The notes beneath the pieces are model-generated. The model did no database searches, was not told the origin of the DNA, and was given only the letters and a program-made list of their open reading frames with translations. Shown piece after piece: positions 55,280 through 64,000 of a stretch of 64,000 nucleotides of DNA. Origin of the DNA: Pseudomonas vranovensis DSM 16006. GTDB lineage: Bacteria > Pseudomonadota > Gammaproteobacteria > Pseudomonadales > Pseudomonadaceae. A program made the translations under genes and the position numbers. Every line of letters starts with the position of its first letter. The stretch's first letter is position 1. The stretch covers positions 1 to 64,000 of the forward strand of contig NZ_AUED01000022.1 of assembly GCF_000425805.1 (NCBI RefSeq), written 5' to 3'.

Positions 55280-55588
55280 ATGCCGCTCAATAACGAGCAG
55301 AAGAAACAGTACAAATCCATTGGCCACGATCTGAAACCAGTTCTCATTGTGGCAGGCAATGGCCTGACTGAAGGGGTTATCGCCGAACTCGAACGCGCCC
55401 TGGTCGATCATGAACTGATCAAGGTCGAGATTCGCTCGGAAGATCGTGAGGAACGCGCTGCCGCCATCGCCGCACTGTGCAAGGCCGGCCGCGCCGAACT
55501 GGTACAGACCATCGGGAAAAAGGCGTTGATCTATCGCCGCAACCCACAGCCGAACAAGCAACTCTCGAACATCCATCGCTACAAGTGA
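55280..55588 (+). CDS. yhbY: YhbY/CRM-domain ribosome assembly RNA-binding protein
   Basis: This 102-residue protein is a single CRM domain (Leu-Lys-Pro-Val-Leu-Ile-Val-Ala-Gly-Asn-Gly-Leu-Thr-Glu, with the GxxG-type loop). In E. coli YhbY associates with pre-50S particles. It is divergent from rlmE, another 50S maturation gene. The start is supported by GAAGGGTC upstream. Confidence 0.93.
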   Translation: MPLNNEQKKQYKSIGHDLKPVLIVAGNGLTEGVIAELERALVDHELIKVEIRSEDREERAAAIAALCKAGRAELVQTIGKKALIYRRNPQPNKQLSNIHRYK

Positions 55589-55600
55589 TGTTCGCTGCGG

Positions 55601-56047
55601 TCAGTGGCGCGCCCTGCGCGCCCTGCCCGGCACCGGCTGCATGACCAGCAGCAAGCCGGTCAAACCCAATACCAGGTAACAGAACAACTGCCAGCGCAAC
55701 TCTTGGGGCAATCCCACGTGCAAGGCGAAATACGCCACACACGCCAATATCGCCATCAACAGCAACTGCCCTCGCATGTCCCGCCACAGACTGGCCAGGC
55801 CCTGAGCCTGAACCAGCACCATTACCTGAACCCCTGCGCAAAATGCCGCAAAGGCTACCAGCAAAGATGCCATCAGGCTGCCGATGTCTTCGATCAGAAG
55901 CGGAGCCAGGCCAACCTTGCCCAGCGCCGGCAATAAACCGAAATGCAACATCCACAGGCCGCCAACCCAGAACACCTGGGTCAGCTGCCAGATCACCGTA
56001 GCCGCAGCAAAGCCGCGGCGCCGGTCAGATGTGTTTGACTTCGACAA
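55601..56047 (-). CDS. Small membrane protein, DUF4149-like
   Basis: A protein of about 148 residues with four hydrophobic segments. Its first carries Trp-Gln-Leu-Thr-Gln-Val-Phe-Trp-Val-Gly-Gly-Leu-Trp-Met, typical of the DUF4149 family of unknown function. It follows greA on the same strand and its start is unclear. I give an in-frame TTG that overlaps the end of greA; GTG 56068 and a downstream GTG are alternatives, and none has a convincing ribosome site. Translation is probably coupled to greA. Confidence 0.7.
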   Translation of the reverse strand: MSKSNTSDRRRGFAAATVIWQLTQVFWVGGLWMLHFGLLPALGKVGLAPLLIEDIGSLMASLLVAFAAFCAGVQVMVLVQAQGLASLWRDMRGQLLLMAILACVAYFALHVGLPQELRWQLFCYLVLGLTGLLLVMQPVPGRARRARH

Positions 56048-56507
56048 TCTCGTACTCGACCGTACCACTTGGTGTCTTGATCACCACGGTATCGCCCTCT
56101 TCCTTGCCGATGATGGCACGGGCGATCGGTGCACCGACCGAGAGCTTGCCCTGTTTGACGTCTGCCTCGTCTTCACCAACGATCTGGTAGGTCACCTGGT
56201 CGCCGGTTTCGGTGTTCTCCAGGTCCACGGTAGTACCGAAGATCACCTTGCCGGTGTGGGCAATGGTAGTGACGTCGATTACCACCGAGTTCTGCAGGCG
56301 GCCCTCGATATCGCGGATACGCGCCTCGACCATACCCTGCTCTTCACGGGCAGCGTGGTACTCGGCGTTTTCCTTGAGATCGCCCAGCTCACGGGCTTCA
56401 CCAATGGCCTGACTCAGGCGCGGACGCTCGGTCTTGCTCAGAAAAAGGTGTTCTTCCTCCAGGGCGCGAGCGCCCTGGACAGTCATCGGGTACTTGGTAA
56501 TGCTCAT
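56025..56507 (-). CDS. greA: Transcription elongation factor GreA
   Basis: This 160-residue protein has the N-terminal coiled-coil (about 12-78, tip acidic residues in Asp-Leu-Lys-Glu-Asn-Ala-Glu-Tyr) and the C-terminal FKBP-like domain. It rescues backtracked RNA polymerase by stimulating transcript cleavage. Its ATG overlaps the carB stop by four bases, so it belongs to the carAB-greA operon known in pseudomonads. Confidence 0.97.
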   Translation of the reverse strand: MSITKYPMTVQGARALEEEHLFLSKTERPRLSQAIGEARELGDLKENAEYHAAREEQGMVEARIRDIEGRLQNSVVIDVTTIAHTGKVIFGTTVDLENTETGDQVTYQIVGEDEADVKQGKLSVGAPIARAIIGKEEGDTVVIKTPSGTVEYEIVEVKHI

Positions 56508-59500
56508 ACATTCAGTCCTGCATGCAGATCCTGCAAGCGGCGCACGGTCTTTTCCGGACCGAACTTCAGCGCTTCGCAGATGGCTTCACCAGCCGCAATG
56601 GTCGTGGTGCAGTAGATCTTGTGCTGCAACGCATTGCGACGAATCGAGTAAGAGTCGGCGATCGACTGACGACCTTCGGTGGTGTTGATGATCAGCGACA
56701 CTTCGTCGTTCTTGATCATGTCGACCACGTGCGGACGACCTTCAGTCACCTTGTTCACGCGACGCACTTTCAGGCCAGCCGCCTCGATGACCTTGGCGGT
56801 ACCGACGGTAGCGACCACTTCGAAGCCCAGGGCGATCAGGTCACGGGCAACGCCAGCCACTTGCGGCTTATCGTCGTCACGAACGCTGATGAACGCAGTA
56901 CCGCCGGTCGGCAACACTTCGCTGGCACCCATCTGGGCCTTGGCAAACGCTTCACCGAAGCTGTCGCCCACACCCATGACTTCACCGGTAGATTTCATCT
57001 CAGGGCCGAGGATCGGGTCAACGCCCGGGAACTTGGCAAACGGGAATACCGCTTCCTTGACGCTGTAGAAGTTCGGAATGATTTCCTTGGTGAAGCCGAT
57101 TTCCTTCAGCGATTTGCCCGCCATTACACGAGCCGCAATCATCGCCAGGGAAGTACCGATGCACTTGGAGACGAACGGTACGGTACGCGAGGCGCGCGGA
57201 TTGACTTCGATCACATAGATCTTGTCGCCCTGCAGGGCCAGTTGCACGTTCATCAGGCCGACAACGCCAAGCTCCAGGGCCATCTTCTTGACCTGCTCAC
57301 GGACTTCATCCTGAACATGGGCCGGCAGCGAGTACGGCGGCAGCGAGCACGCCGAGTCACCGGAGTGAACACCGGCCTGTTCGATGTGCTGCATGATTGC
57401 GCCGATGACCACGTCGGTACCGTCGCACACCGCATCCACGTCCATCTCGATGGCGCAGTTGAGGAAGTGGTCCAGCAGCACCGGGCTGTCGTTGGACACC
57501 TGTACAGCTTCACGCAGGTAGCGCTTGAGCTCGTCCAGCTCGTAGACGATCTCCATCGCACGGCCGCCCAGTACGTAGGACGGGCGCACCACCAGCGGAT
57601 AGCCGATGACACCGGCAGCACGGATGGCTTCGTCTTCGCTGCGCACGGTGGCGTTTGGCGGCTGCAGCAGGTTCAGGCGCTGAACCATCTGCTGGAAGCG
57701 CTCACGGTCTTCAGCACGGTCGATAGCGTCAGGGCTGGTACCGATGATCGGCACACCGGCTTCTTCCAGGGCGCGAGCCAATTTCAGCGGGGTCTGGCCG
57801 CCGTAGTGGACAATCACACCTTTCGGCTTCTCGACACGCACCACTTCCAGCACGTCTTCCAGGGTCAGCGGCTCGAAGTACAGGCGGTCGGACGTATCGT
57901 AATCGGTGGAGACGGTTTCCGGGTTGCAGTTGACCATGATGGTCTCGTAACCGTCTTCGCGCAGTGCCAGTGCGGCGTGTACGCAGCAGTAGTCGAACTC
58001 GATACCTTGGCCGATACGGTTCGGTCCGCCACCCAGGATCATGATCTTGTCGCGGGTCGACGGGTTGGCCTCGCACTCTTCCTCATAGGTCGAGTACAGG
58101 TAGGCGGTGTCGGTGGCGAACTCGGCAGCGCAGGTGTCGACGCGCTTGTAGACCGGGAACACTTCGAGCTTGTGACGATGACGACGCAAGTTCTTGTCGG
58201 TGATACCCAGCAGCTTGGCCAGACGCTGGTCGGAGAAGCCTTTGCGCTTCAGGCGCAGCATCAGGTCCTTGTCGATAGCCGACAGGGCCAGGGTCTTGAC
58301 CTTCTCTTCTTCCTTGATCAGGTCTTCCATCTGCACCAGGAACCAGTGGTCGATACCGGTCAGGTCGAAGATTTCGTCGCAGGTCATGCCGGCGCGCATG
58401 GCATCGGCCACGTACCAGATACGCTCGGCGCCCGGCACGGTCAGCTCGCGCTTGAGGATGCTCGAGGCTTCAGGACTTGCCAGGTCGACTTTAGGATCCA
58501 GACCGCAAACGCCGACTTCCAGGCCCCGCAGAGCCTTCTGCAGGGACTCCTGGAAGGTGCGGCCGATGGCCATGACTTCACCCACGGATTTCATCTGGGT
58601 GGTCAGGCGGGCGTCGGCTTTCGGGAATTTTTCGAAGGCAAAGCGCGGCAGCTTGGTGACGACGTAGTCGATCGAAGGCTCGAACGAAGCTGGGGTACGG
58701 CCGCCGGTGATATCGTTCTGCAGCTCGTCGAGGGTGTAGCCGACCGCCAGCTTGGCAGCGATCTTGGCAATCGGGAAGCCAGTAGCCTTGGAAGCCAGCG
58801 CCGACGAACGCGATACACGCGGGTTCATCTCGATCACGACCATACGGCCAGTGTCCGGGCAAATACCGAACTGCACGTTGGAACCGCCGGTCTCGACACC
58901 GATTTCACGCAGCACCGCCAGCGAGGCGTTGCGCATGATCTGGTATTCCTTGTCGGTCAGGGTCTGTGCTGGAGCAACAGTGATCGAGTCACCGGTATGC
59001 ACTCCCATCGGATCGAAGTTCTCGATCGAGCAGACGATGATGCAGTTATCCTTTTTGTCGCGGACCACTTCCATCTCGTACTCTTTCCAGCCGATCAGCG
59101 ATTCGTCGATCAGCAGTTCCTTGGTTGGCGACAGGTCCAGGCCACGGGCGCAGATTTCTTCGAACTCTTCACGGTTGTAGGCAATACCGCCACCGGTGCC
59201 GCCCATGGTGAAGGACGGACGGATGATGCACGGGAAGCCCAGCTTCTCGAGCACGGCGTTGGCTTCTTCCATGCTGTGCGCGATGCCGGAGCGCGGGCAC
59301 TCAAGGCCGATGGCCTTCATGGCGGTATCGAAGCGCGAGCGGTCTTCGGCTTTGTCGATGGTGTCGGCGTTGGCGCCGATCATTTCCACGCCGAACTTTT
59401 CCAGGACGCCTTCGCGCTCCAGGTCCAGGGCGCAGTTCAGTGCAGTCTGGCCACCCATGGTTGGCAGCAGTGCATCCGGACGCTCTTTCTCGATGATCTT

Positions 59501-59725
59501 GGCCACTGTCTGCCATTTGATCGGCTCGATGTAAGTGGCATCGGCCATGGCCGGGTCGGTCATGATGGTGGCTGGGTTGGAGTTCACCAGGATGACGCGA
59601 TAGCCTTCCTCGCGCAGGGCTTTGCAGGCCTGGGCGCCGGAGTAGTCGAATTCGCAGGCCTGGCCGATCACGATCGGGCCAGCGCCAAGAATCAGGATGC
59701 TTTTAATGTCTGTACGTTTTGGCAT
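56504..59725 (-). CDS. carB: Carbamoyl-phosphate synthase large subunit
   Basis: This 1073-residue enzyme consists of two homologous ATP-grasp halves (about 1-400 and 550-935), an oligomerisation domain between them and a C-terminal MGS-like allosteric domain (about 940-1070) that binds UMP and ornithine. It makes carbamoyl phosphate for pyrimidines and arginine with glutamine-derived ammonia from CarA. It lies 106 bases downstream of carA with no gene between and is coupled to greA. The start Met-Pro-Lys-Arg-Thr-Asp-Ile is standard. Confidence 0.98.
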   Translation of the reverse strand: MPKRTDIKSILILGAGPIVIGQACEFDYSGAQACKALREEGYRVILVNSNPATIMTDPAMADATYIEPIKWQTVAKIIEKERPDALLPTMGGQTALNCALDLEREGVLEKFGVEMIGANADTIDKAEDRSRFDTAMKAIGLECPRSGIAHSMEEANAVLEKLGFPCIIRPSFTMGGTGGGIAYNREEFEEICARGLDLSPTKELLIDESLIGWKEYEMEVVRDKKDNCIIVCSIENFDPMGVHTGDSITVAPAQTLTDKEYQIMRNASLAVLREIGVETGGSNVQFGICPDTGRMVVIEMNPRVSRSSALASKATGFPIAKIAAKLAVGYTLDELQNDITGGRTPASFEPSIDYVVTKLPRFAFEKFPKADARLTTQMKSVGEVMAIGRTFQESLQKALRGLEVGVCGLDPKVDLASPEASSILKRELTVPGAERIWYVADAMRAGMTCDEIFDLTGIDHWFLVQMEDLIKEEEKVKTLALSAIDKDLMLRLKRKGFSDQRLAKLLGITDKNLRRHRHKLEVFPVYKRVDTCAAEFATDTAYLYSTYEEECEANPSTRDKIMILGGGPNRIGQGIEFDYCCVHAALALREDGYETIMVNCNPETVSTDYDTSDRLYFEPLTLEDVLEVVRVEKPKGVIVHYGGQTPLKLARALEEAGVPIIGTSPDAIDRAEDRERFQQMVQRLNLLQPPNATVRSEDEAIRAAGVIGYPLVVRPSYVLGGRAMEIVYELDELKRYLREAVQVSNDSPVLLDHFLNCAIEMDVDAVCDGTDVVIGAIMQHIEQAGVHSGDSACSLPPYSLPAHVQDEVREQVKKMALELGVVGLMNVQLALQGDKIYVIEVNPRASRTVPFVSKCIGTSLAMIAARVMAGKSLKEIGFTKEIIPNFYSVKEAVFPFAKFPGVDPILGPEMKSTGEVMGVGDSFGEAFAKAQMGASEVLPTGGTAFISVRDDDKPQVAGVARDLIALGFEVVATVGTAKVIEAAGLKVRRVNKVTEGRPHVVDMIKNDEVSLIINTTEGRQSIADSYSIRRNALQHKIYCTTTIAAGEAICEALKFGPEKTVRRLQDLHAGLNV

Positions 59726-59831
59726 GGGTTGTCACTCAATTCCGCAGGTCAGTCGGCAAGCCGCATTGAACAATCGTGGGGGCGGCGCCTGAACGCGGCT
59801 TGCACCGGTCCAGGGCCTTCTCGCCAGGTGC

Positions 59832-60968
59832 TCAGCGGCGCTTGGCCATGGCATCGATGAAGCGGTCGAACAGAGGCGCGACATCAGTCGGGCCAGGGCT
59901 GGCTTCAGGGTGACCCTGGAAGCTGAAAGCGCTCTTGTCGGTGCGCTCGATACCCTGCAGGGTACCGTCGAACAGCGACTTGTGGATGGCGCGAACGTTG
60001 CCTGGCAGCGTCGCTTCGTCTACCGCAAAGCCGTGGTTCTGGCTGGTGATCATGACCACGCCGGTGTCCAGGTCCTGGACCGGGTGGTTGGCACCATGGT
60101 GACCATGGCCCATTTTCACGGTCTTGGCACCGGAGGCCAAAGCCAGCAGTTGGTGCCCCAGGCAAATACCGAACACCGGGATCTCGGTCTCGAGGATGTC
60201 CTTGATCGCCTGGATCGCGTAGTCGCAAGGCTCCGGATCACCTGGGCCGTTGGACAGGAACACACCATCAGGATTGAGTGCCAGGACTTCGTTGGCCGGG
60301 GTCTGCGCCGGCACGACAGTCAGGCGGCAGCCGCGGGCAACCAGCATGCGCAGGATGTTCAGCTTGACGCCGAAATCGTAGGCGACCACGTGGTACGGCA
60401 GCTCGGCGGCGTCGATGGTCGCGTGGCTGTCGGTTTTCAGTTCCCAGACGCTGGAGCGCCATTCGTAGCTGCTCTTGGTGCTGACGACTTTTGCCAGGTC
60501 CATGCCCTTCAGGCCCGGGAAACCGCGAGCAGCGGCGATTGCAGCCTCTTCGCTGATGTTGTCGCCGGCCAGGATGCAGCCGTTCTGCGCGCCCTTCTCA
60601 CGCAGGATGCGCGTCAGGCGACGGGTGTCGATCCCGGCGATGGCAACCACGTTGTTGGCTTTGAGGTAATCAGGCAGCGACTGTTTGTTGCGCCAGTTGC
60701 TTGCGATCAGAGGCAGGTCACGAATGACCAGGCCGGCCGACCAGACACGGTCGGACTCGGCGTCTTCCGGCGTAGTGCCGGTGTTGCCGATGTGAGGGTA
60801 AGTCAGGGTAACGATTTGCTGCGCATAGGAAGGGTCAGTCAGGATTTCCTGATAGCCGGTCATTGCGGTGTTAAACACCACCTCACCAACGGTCTGACCG
60901 TCGGCTCCAATGGCTTCACCGCGAAAAATGCTGCCATCGGCAAGGGCGAGTATGGCTGGCTTAGTCAA
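59832..60968 (-). CDS. carA: Carbamoyl-phosphate synthase small (glutaminase) subunit
   Basis: This 378-residue class I glutamine amidotransferase has the nucleophile Cys in Gly-Ile-Cys-Leu-Gly-His-Gln and the His/Glu pair near the C-terminus (Gly-His-Pro-Glu-Ala). Translation begins at TTG (Met-Thr-Lys-Pro-Ala-Ile-Leu-Ala-Leu), seven bases after a very strong CGGGAGG. The rare start with a strong site may limit expression. A tandem-hairpin leader with a terminator precedes it. Confidence 0.97.
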   Translation of the reverse strand: MTKPAILALADGSIFRGEAIGADGQTVGEVVFNTAMTGYQEILTDPSYAQQIVTLTYPHIGNTGTTPEDAESDRVWSAGLVIRDLPLIASNWRNKQSLPDYLKANNVVAIAGIDTRRLTRILREKGAQNGCILAGDNISEEAAIAAARGFPGLKGMDLAKVVSTKSSYEWRSSVWELKTDSHATIDAAELPYHVVAYDFGVKLNILRMLVARGCRLTVVPAQTPANEVLALNPDGVFLSNGPGDPEPCDYAIQAIKDILETEIPVFGICLGHQLLALASGAKTVKMGHGHHGANHPVQDLDTGVVMITSQNHGFAVDEATLPGNVRAIHKSLFDGTLQGIERTDKSAFSFQGHPEASPGPTDVAPLFDRFIDAMAKRR

Positions 60969-61013
60969 GAAGACCTCCCGTAAATCAAGCCTGAAGGGGC
61001 GATCGCAGGTTGC

Positions 61014-61052
61014 AAAAAAGCGGAATGACGTATAGACACGTCACCCCGCTTT
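61014..61052 (-). terminator. Terminator/possible attenuator in the carA leader
   Basis: On the minus strand AAGCGGGGTGACGT and ACGTCATTCCGCTT form a 14-base stem around TGTCTAT, followed by TTTT. It ends 45 bases before the carA TTG. It could end dapB transcripts or attenuate carAB. Confidence 0.75.
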
Positions 61053-61171
61053 CTTCGTCGAATTATCTGCGCGCTTTTAGTGGACACACTAAAGCTGTAG
61101 CTTACAGAAAAACGCTTTTTTGGTCTACCGCTGAAGTGCCTAAAAACCGCAGGATAGCGACAGGAGGGCGC

Positions 61172-61975
61172 TTAACGCAGGTCGAGCACGTCTTGCATGT
61201 CGTAAAGGCCCGGCTCGCGACCGTCCAACCAGAGAGCAGCACGGACCGCCCCCTTGGCAAAGGTCATGCGACTGGAGGCCTTATGGGTGATCTCCAGGCG
61301 CTCACCTTCGGCAGCGAACAGAACGGTGTGATCACCAACCACGTCACCGGCACGCACAGTGGCAAAGCCGATGGTCTGACGATCACGGGTACCGGTCTGG
61401 CCTTCACGACCATAGACCGCCACTTCCTGCAGGTCGCGCCCCAGTGCCTGGGCAACCACCTCACCCATGCGCAACGCGGTACCCGACGGTGCATCGACCT
61501 TGTGACGATGGTGGGCTTCGATGATCTCGATGTCGACGTCATCACCCAGCACGCGCGCAGCCATGTCCAGCAGCTTCAGGCTGAGGTTCACCCCAACGCT
61601 GAAGTTGGCCGCGAAGACAATCGGGATTTCCTTGCCCGCCTCGGCCAGCAACTGCTTTTCTTCGACACTGAAACCGGTGGTCCCGATGATCATGGCCTTG
61701 CCTGCCTTGCGGCAGAACGCCAGGTTCTTCAGGGTCACCGACGGATGCGTGAAGTCGATCAGCACGTCGAATTCATCGACTACCTTGGCCAGGTCATCGG
61801 ACAGCAGCACACCGATTCGACCCAGGGCCGCCAACTCGCCCGCATCCGCGCCAACCAGGGTGCTGTCAGGACGATCAATCGCAGCCGTCAGCCCTGCACC
61901 CGGGGTTTGCTGGATAGCTTCGATCAGGGTCTTGCCCATGCGCCCTGCCGCGCCCATTACCGCTATACGTCGCAT
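61172..61975 (-). CDS. dapB: 4-hydroxy-tetrahydrodipicolinate reductase
   Basis: This 267-residue enzyme of the lysine/diaminopimelate pathway starts Met-Arg-Arg-Ile-Ala-Val-Met-Gly-Ala-Ala-Gly-Arg-Met-Gly (NAD(P)H-binding loop). The catalytic region Glu-Ala-His-His-Arg-His-Lys-Val-Asp-Ala-Pro-Ser-Gly-Thr-Ala follows. Diaminopimelate feeds peptidoglycan synthesis. It lies 13 bases downstream of dnaJ and may be read from the heat-shock transcript. Confidence 0.97.
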   Translation of the reverse strand: MRRIAVMGAAGRMGKTLIEAIQQTPGAGLTAAIDRPDSTLVGADAGELAALGRIGVLLSDDLAKVVDEFDVLIDFTHPSVTLKNLAFCRKAGKAMIIGTTGFSVEEKQLLAEAGKEIPIVFAANFSVGVNLSLKLLDMAARVLGDDVDIEIIEAHHRHKVDAPSGTALRMGEVVAQALGRDLQEVAVYGREGQTGTRDRQTIGFATVRAGDVVGDHTVLFAAEGERLEITHKASSRMTFAKGAVRAALWLDGREPGLYDMQDVLDLR

Positions 61976-61988
61976 GCCCTATTCCTTC

Positions 61989-63113
61989 TTACAAGTCGCC
62001 GAAGAAGCGCTTTACGCCTTCAAACCAGCCATTGGCCTTGGGCGAATGGGAACTGTCACCTTCCAGCGAATCGCGCAGCTCTTCGAGCAGCTCGCGCTGG
62101 CGACGACTGAGATTGACCGGGGTTTCAACCGCGACCCGACACATCAGGTCACCAGCACCACCACCGCGAACCGGGGCAACGCCCTTGCCACGCAGGCGGA
62201 ACTGCTTGCCGGTCTGGGTGCCTTCCGGGATCTTCAGCTTTACCCGGCCATCCAGGGTCGGCACTTCAAGCTCGCCACCCAGGGCAGCATCGGTGTAGCT
62301 GATCGGTACTTCGCAGTACAGGTGCTTGCCGTCACGCTGGAAAATCGCGTGCTCACGCACATTGATCACGACGTACAGATCACCGGTCGGGCCGCCATGG
62401 GAACCCGCCTCGCCTTCGCCCGAAAGACGAATGCGATCACCGGTATCGACACCGGCCGGCACCTTGACCGAGAGGGTCTTGTACTCTTCGATACGGCCTT
62501 CGCCGTGGCAGGAGTTGCAAGGATCAGTAATGATCTTGCCCTGACCATGGCAACGCGGGCAGGTCTGCTGGACAGAGAAGAAGCCCTGCTGCATGCGCAC
62601 CTGGCCAATACCACCACAGGTCGGACAGGTCGAAGGCGACGAGCCTTTCTTGGCACCGGAACCGTCGCACGGCTCGCAGTTGACCAGAGTCGGCACGCGA
62701 ATGTTGACAGTGGTGCCGCGTACAGCCTCTTCCAGGTTCAGCTCGAGGGTATAACGCAGGTCGCTGCCGCGCTGGGCACCGCCACGCGAACCGCCACGGC
62801 CGCCGCCAAAGAAATCGCTGAACACATCACCGAAAATGTCGGAGAAGTTCGCGCCACCAAATCCGGCACCGCCGCCACCCATGCTAGGGTCGACGCCGGC
62901 ATGACCATACTGGTCGTAGGCCGCGCGCTTGCTGGCGTCGGAGAGCACTTCATAAGCCTCGTTGGCTTCCTTGAATTTCTCTTCCGACTCTTTGTCATCA
63001 GGATTACGGTCCGGGTGATGCTTCATCGCCAGGCGGCGATACGCCTTCTTCAGGTCCGCTTCACTGGAGCCGCGCTCAACTCCCAGAACTTCGTAATAGT
63101 CACGCTTTGCCAT
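61989..63113 (-). CDS. dnaJ: Chaperone protein DnaJ
   Basis: This 374-residue type I J-protein has the J-domain with His33-Pro-Asp35, a Gly/Phe-rich segment (about 70-110) and four CxxCxGxG zinc repeats (from about residue 145). C-terminal substrate-binding beta domains complete it. It delivers clients to DnaK and stimulates its ATPase. The ATG beginning Met-Ala-Lys-Arg-Asp-Tyr-Tyr is used; one 12 bases upstream is rejected. It follows dnaK with a 209-base gap. Confidence 0.98.
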   Translation of the reverse strand: MAKRDYYEVLGVERGSSEADLKKAYRRLAMKHHPDRNPDDKESEEKFKEANEAYEVLSDASKRAAYDQYGHAGVDPSMGGGGAGFGGANFSDIFGDVFSDFFGGGRGGSRGGAQRGSDLRYTLELNLEEAVRGTTVNIRVPTLVNCEPCDGSGAKKGSSPSTCPTCGGIGQVRMQQGFFSVQQTCPRCHGQGKIITDPCNSCHGEGRIEEYKTLSVKVPAGVDTGDRIRLSGEGEAGSHGGPTGDLYVVINVREHAIFQRDGKHLYCEVPISYTDAALGGELEVPTLDGRVKLKIPEGTQTGKQFRLRGKGVAPVRGGGAGDLMCRVAVETPVNLSRRQRELLEELRDSLEGDSSHSPKANGWFEGVKRFFGDL

Positions 63114-63237
63114 AAGTCTTTGCACTCTTGAGGACGTTCGGCAAACCTCTGCGCATTTCGCGCTGTGCCGCCAGCACCTGCCTCATTCCCTCCAGGAGGC
63201 ATGACAGATGCTGTAAAAATTCGGGTATTCCAGACAC

Positions 63238-63270
63238 GCCAACGCGGGAGCAAGCCCCCGCGCGGCGACA
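63238..63270. repeat. REP-like extragenic palindrome between dnaK and dnaJ
   Basis: GCGGGAGCAAGCCCCCGC is the core of a Pseudomonas REP element, here single. It lies 52 bases past the dnaK stop and could reduce dnaJ expression relative to dnaK. Confidence 0.65.
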
Positions 63271-63322
63271 TCCTACCAGCCAACCACTAGAAAGCAGTCA
63301 ACTGGCCGACAACATGCAGCAA

Positions 63323-64000
63323 TTACTTGTTGTCTTTGACTTCTTCGAACTCAGCGTCGACGACGTCGTCGTGCTTGGGCTCTTCAGCCTGCTGCGCGCC
63401 AGCTTGTGGCTGCTCGGCCTGCTGCTCGGCGTACATCTTCTGAGCAACTGGAGCCGACACTTTCGACAGTTCTTCAACCTTGGCATCGATGGCAGCCTTG
63501 TCGTCGCCTTTGATAGCGGCTTCCAGGGCAACCACAGCGGCCTCGATCGCAGCCTTCTCTTCGGCAGTGACCTTGTCACCGGCATCAGCGACCATCTTGC
63601 GAGTCGAGTGAACCAGTGCATCGCCCTGGTTGCGGGCAGCGGCCAGTTCTTCGAACTTGCGGTCTTCTTCCGAGTTCGCTTCAGCGTCGCGGATCATCTG
63701 CTGAATTTCTTCATCAGACAGGCCGGAGTTGGCCTTGATCACGATCGACTGAGTCTTGCCAGTAGCCTTGTCCTTGGCGCCTACGTGCAGAATGCCGTTG
63801 GCGTCGATGTCGAAGGTTACTTCGATCTGTGGCACGCCACGTGGTGCAGGTGGGATCTCGGCCAGGTCGAACTTGCCCAGGGATTTGTTCTGAGCAGCCT
63901 GCTTACGCTCACCTTGCAGCACGTGAATGGTCACGGCGCTCTGGTTGTCGTCTGCAGTCGAGAACACTTGCGACTTTTTGGTCGGGATAGTGGTGTTCTT
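63323..64000 (-). CDS. dnaK: Chaperone protein DnaK (C-terminal part, cut by window edge)
   Basis: The last 225 residues of DnaK are present and the gene continues past the right edge. The visible part begins Lys-Asn-Thr-Thr-Ile-Pro-Thr-Lys-Lys-Ser, the start of the substrate-binding beta-sandwich. It continues through the helical lid and ends in a Gln/Glu/Ala-rich tail with Asp-Asp-Val-Val-Asp-Ala-Glu-Phe-Glu-Glu-Val-Lys. It is the main Hsp70, working with DnaJ downstream. Truncation is due to the window only. Confidence 0.98.
   Translation of the reverse strand, partial: KNTTIPTKKSQVFSTADDNQSAVTIHVLQGERKQAAQNKSLGKFDLAEIPPAPRGVPQIEVTFDIDANGILHVGAKDKATGKTQSIVIKANSGLSDEEIQQMIRDAEANSEEDRKFEELAAARNQGDALVHSTRKMVADAGDKVTAEEKAAIEAAVVALEAAIKGDDKAAIDAKVEELSKVSAPVAQKMYAEQQAEQPQAGAQQAEEPKHDDVVDAEFEEVKDNK

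Noticed and set aside
56522..59860. Uninterrupted reading frame of over 1,100 codons antisense to carB, with similar long frames opposite infB, pnp, ilvI and the kinase fusion
   Set aside because: They mirror highly conserved genes with strong third-position G/C bias, which removes stops on the other strand. The translated sequences have no recognisable domain and no ribosome sites.

Overview
This 64 kb window is a contiguous piece of a Pseudomonas chromosome, most like the P. putida / P. fluorescens side of the genus. The evidence is the protein sequences themselves, the high G+C content, extragenic palindromes of the Pseudomonas REP type, and a gene order (msrQ ... dnaK) that follows the P. 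aeruginosa PAO1 PA4691-PA4761 region as I remember it. No insertion sequence, prophage, CRISPR array or island-like stretch is visible. Almost every base belongs to conserved core genes, and the more interesting material lies in the intergenic regions.

Layout. 0.1-2.7 kb: methionine sulfoxide repair (msrPQ) and phosphatidylserine synthase. 2.8-6.1 kb: the ilvIHC branched-chain amino acid operon. 6.5-10 kb: mrcB (PBP1b), a TPR lipoprotein and a YqcC-like protein. 10-12.5 kb: a two-domain kinase-like fusion, a small pentapeptide-repeat protein and a stand-alone TfoX C-terminal-domain protein. 12.5-15.8 kb: an iron/heme patch, with the Fur-controlled sRNA PrrF converging on the heme importer hmuTUV and a small Rieske protein divergent from hmuT. 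15.8-19.3 kb: sfsA, a PLP aminotransferase, dksA and gluQRS. 19.5-24.7 kb: the carbon-catabolite control module cbrX-cbrA-cbrB-crcZ. 24.8-29 kb: pcnB, folK and the pantothenate genes panBCD. 29-35 kb: pgi, acs, an MpaB-like oxygenase and a thiolase. 35-39.6 kb: an RlmI-like methyltransferase, a very large DUF748 protein and a secreted BON-domain protein behind a textbook sigma-54 promoter.

The right half is a long minus-strand macromolecular synthesis region: dnaK (3' part only) - dnaJ - dapB - carA - carB - greA, then rlmE-ftsH-folP-glmM-tpiA-secG-tRNA-Leu-tRNA-fMet-rimP-nusA-infB-rbfA-truB-rpsO-pnp. yhbY lies on the opposite strand between the two groups.

How the parts connect. CbrA/CbrB activate the sigma-54 promoter of crcZ. 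CrcZ carries six A-rich motifs expected to titrate Hfq/Crc, and the same kind of motif occurs upstream of cbrX and in the acs leader, which suggests feedback and target control within the window. PrrF and hmuTUV are both expected to respond to Fur, coupling iron sparing to heme uptake. I do not see a wholly new system. The best leads are the fully equipped but unassigned sigma-54 promoter of the BON gene, the carA leader structure and the APH/P-loop fusion gene.
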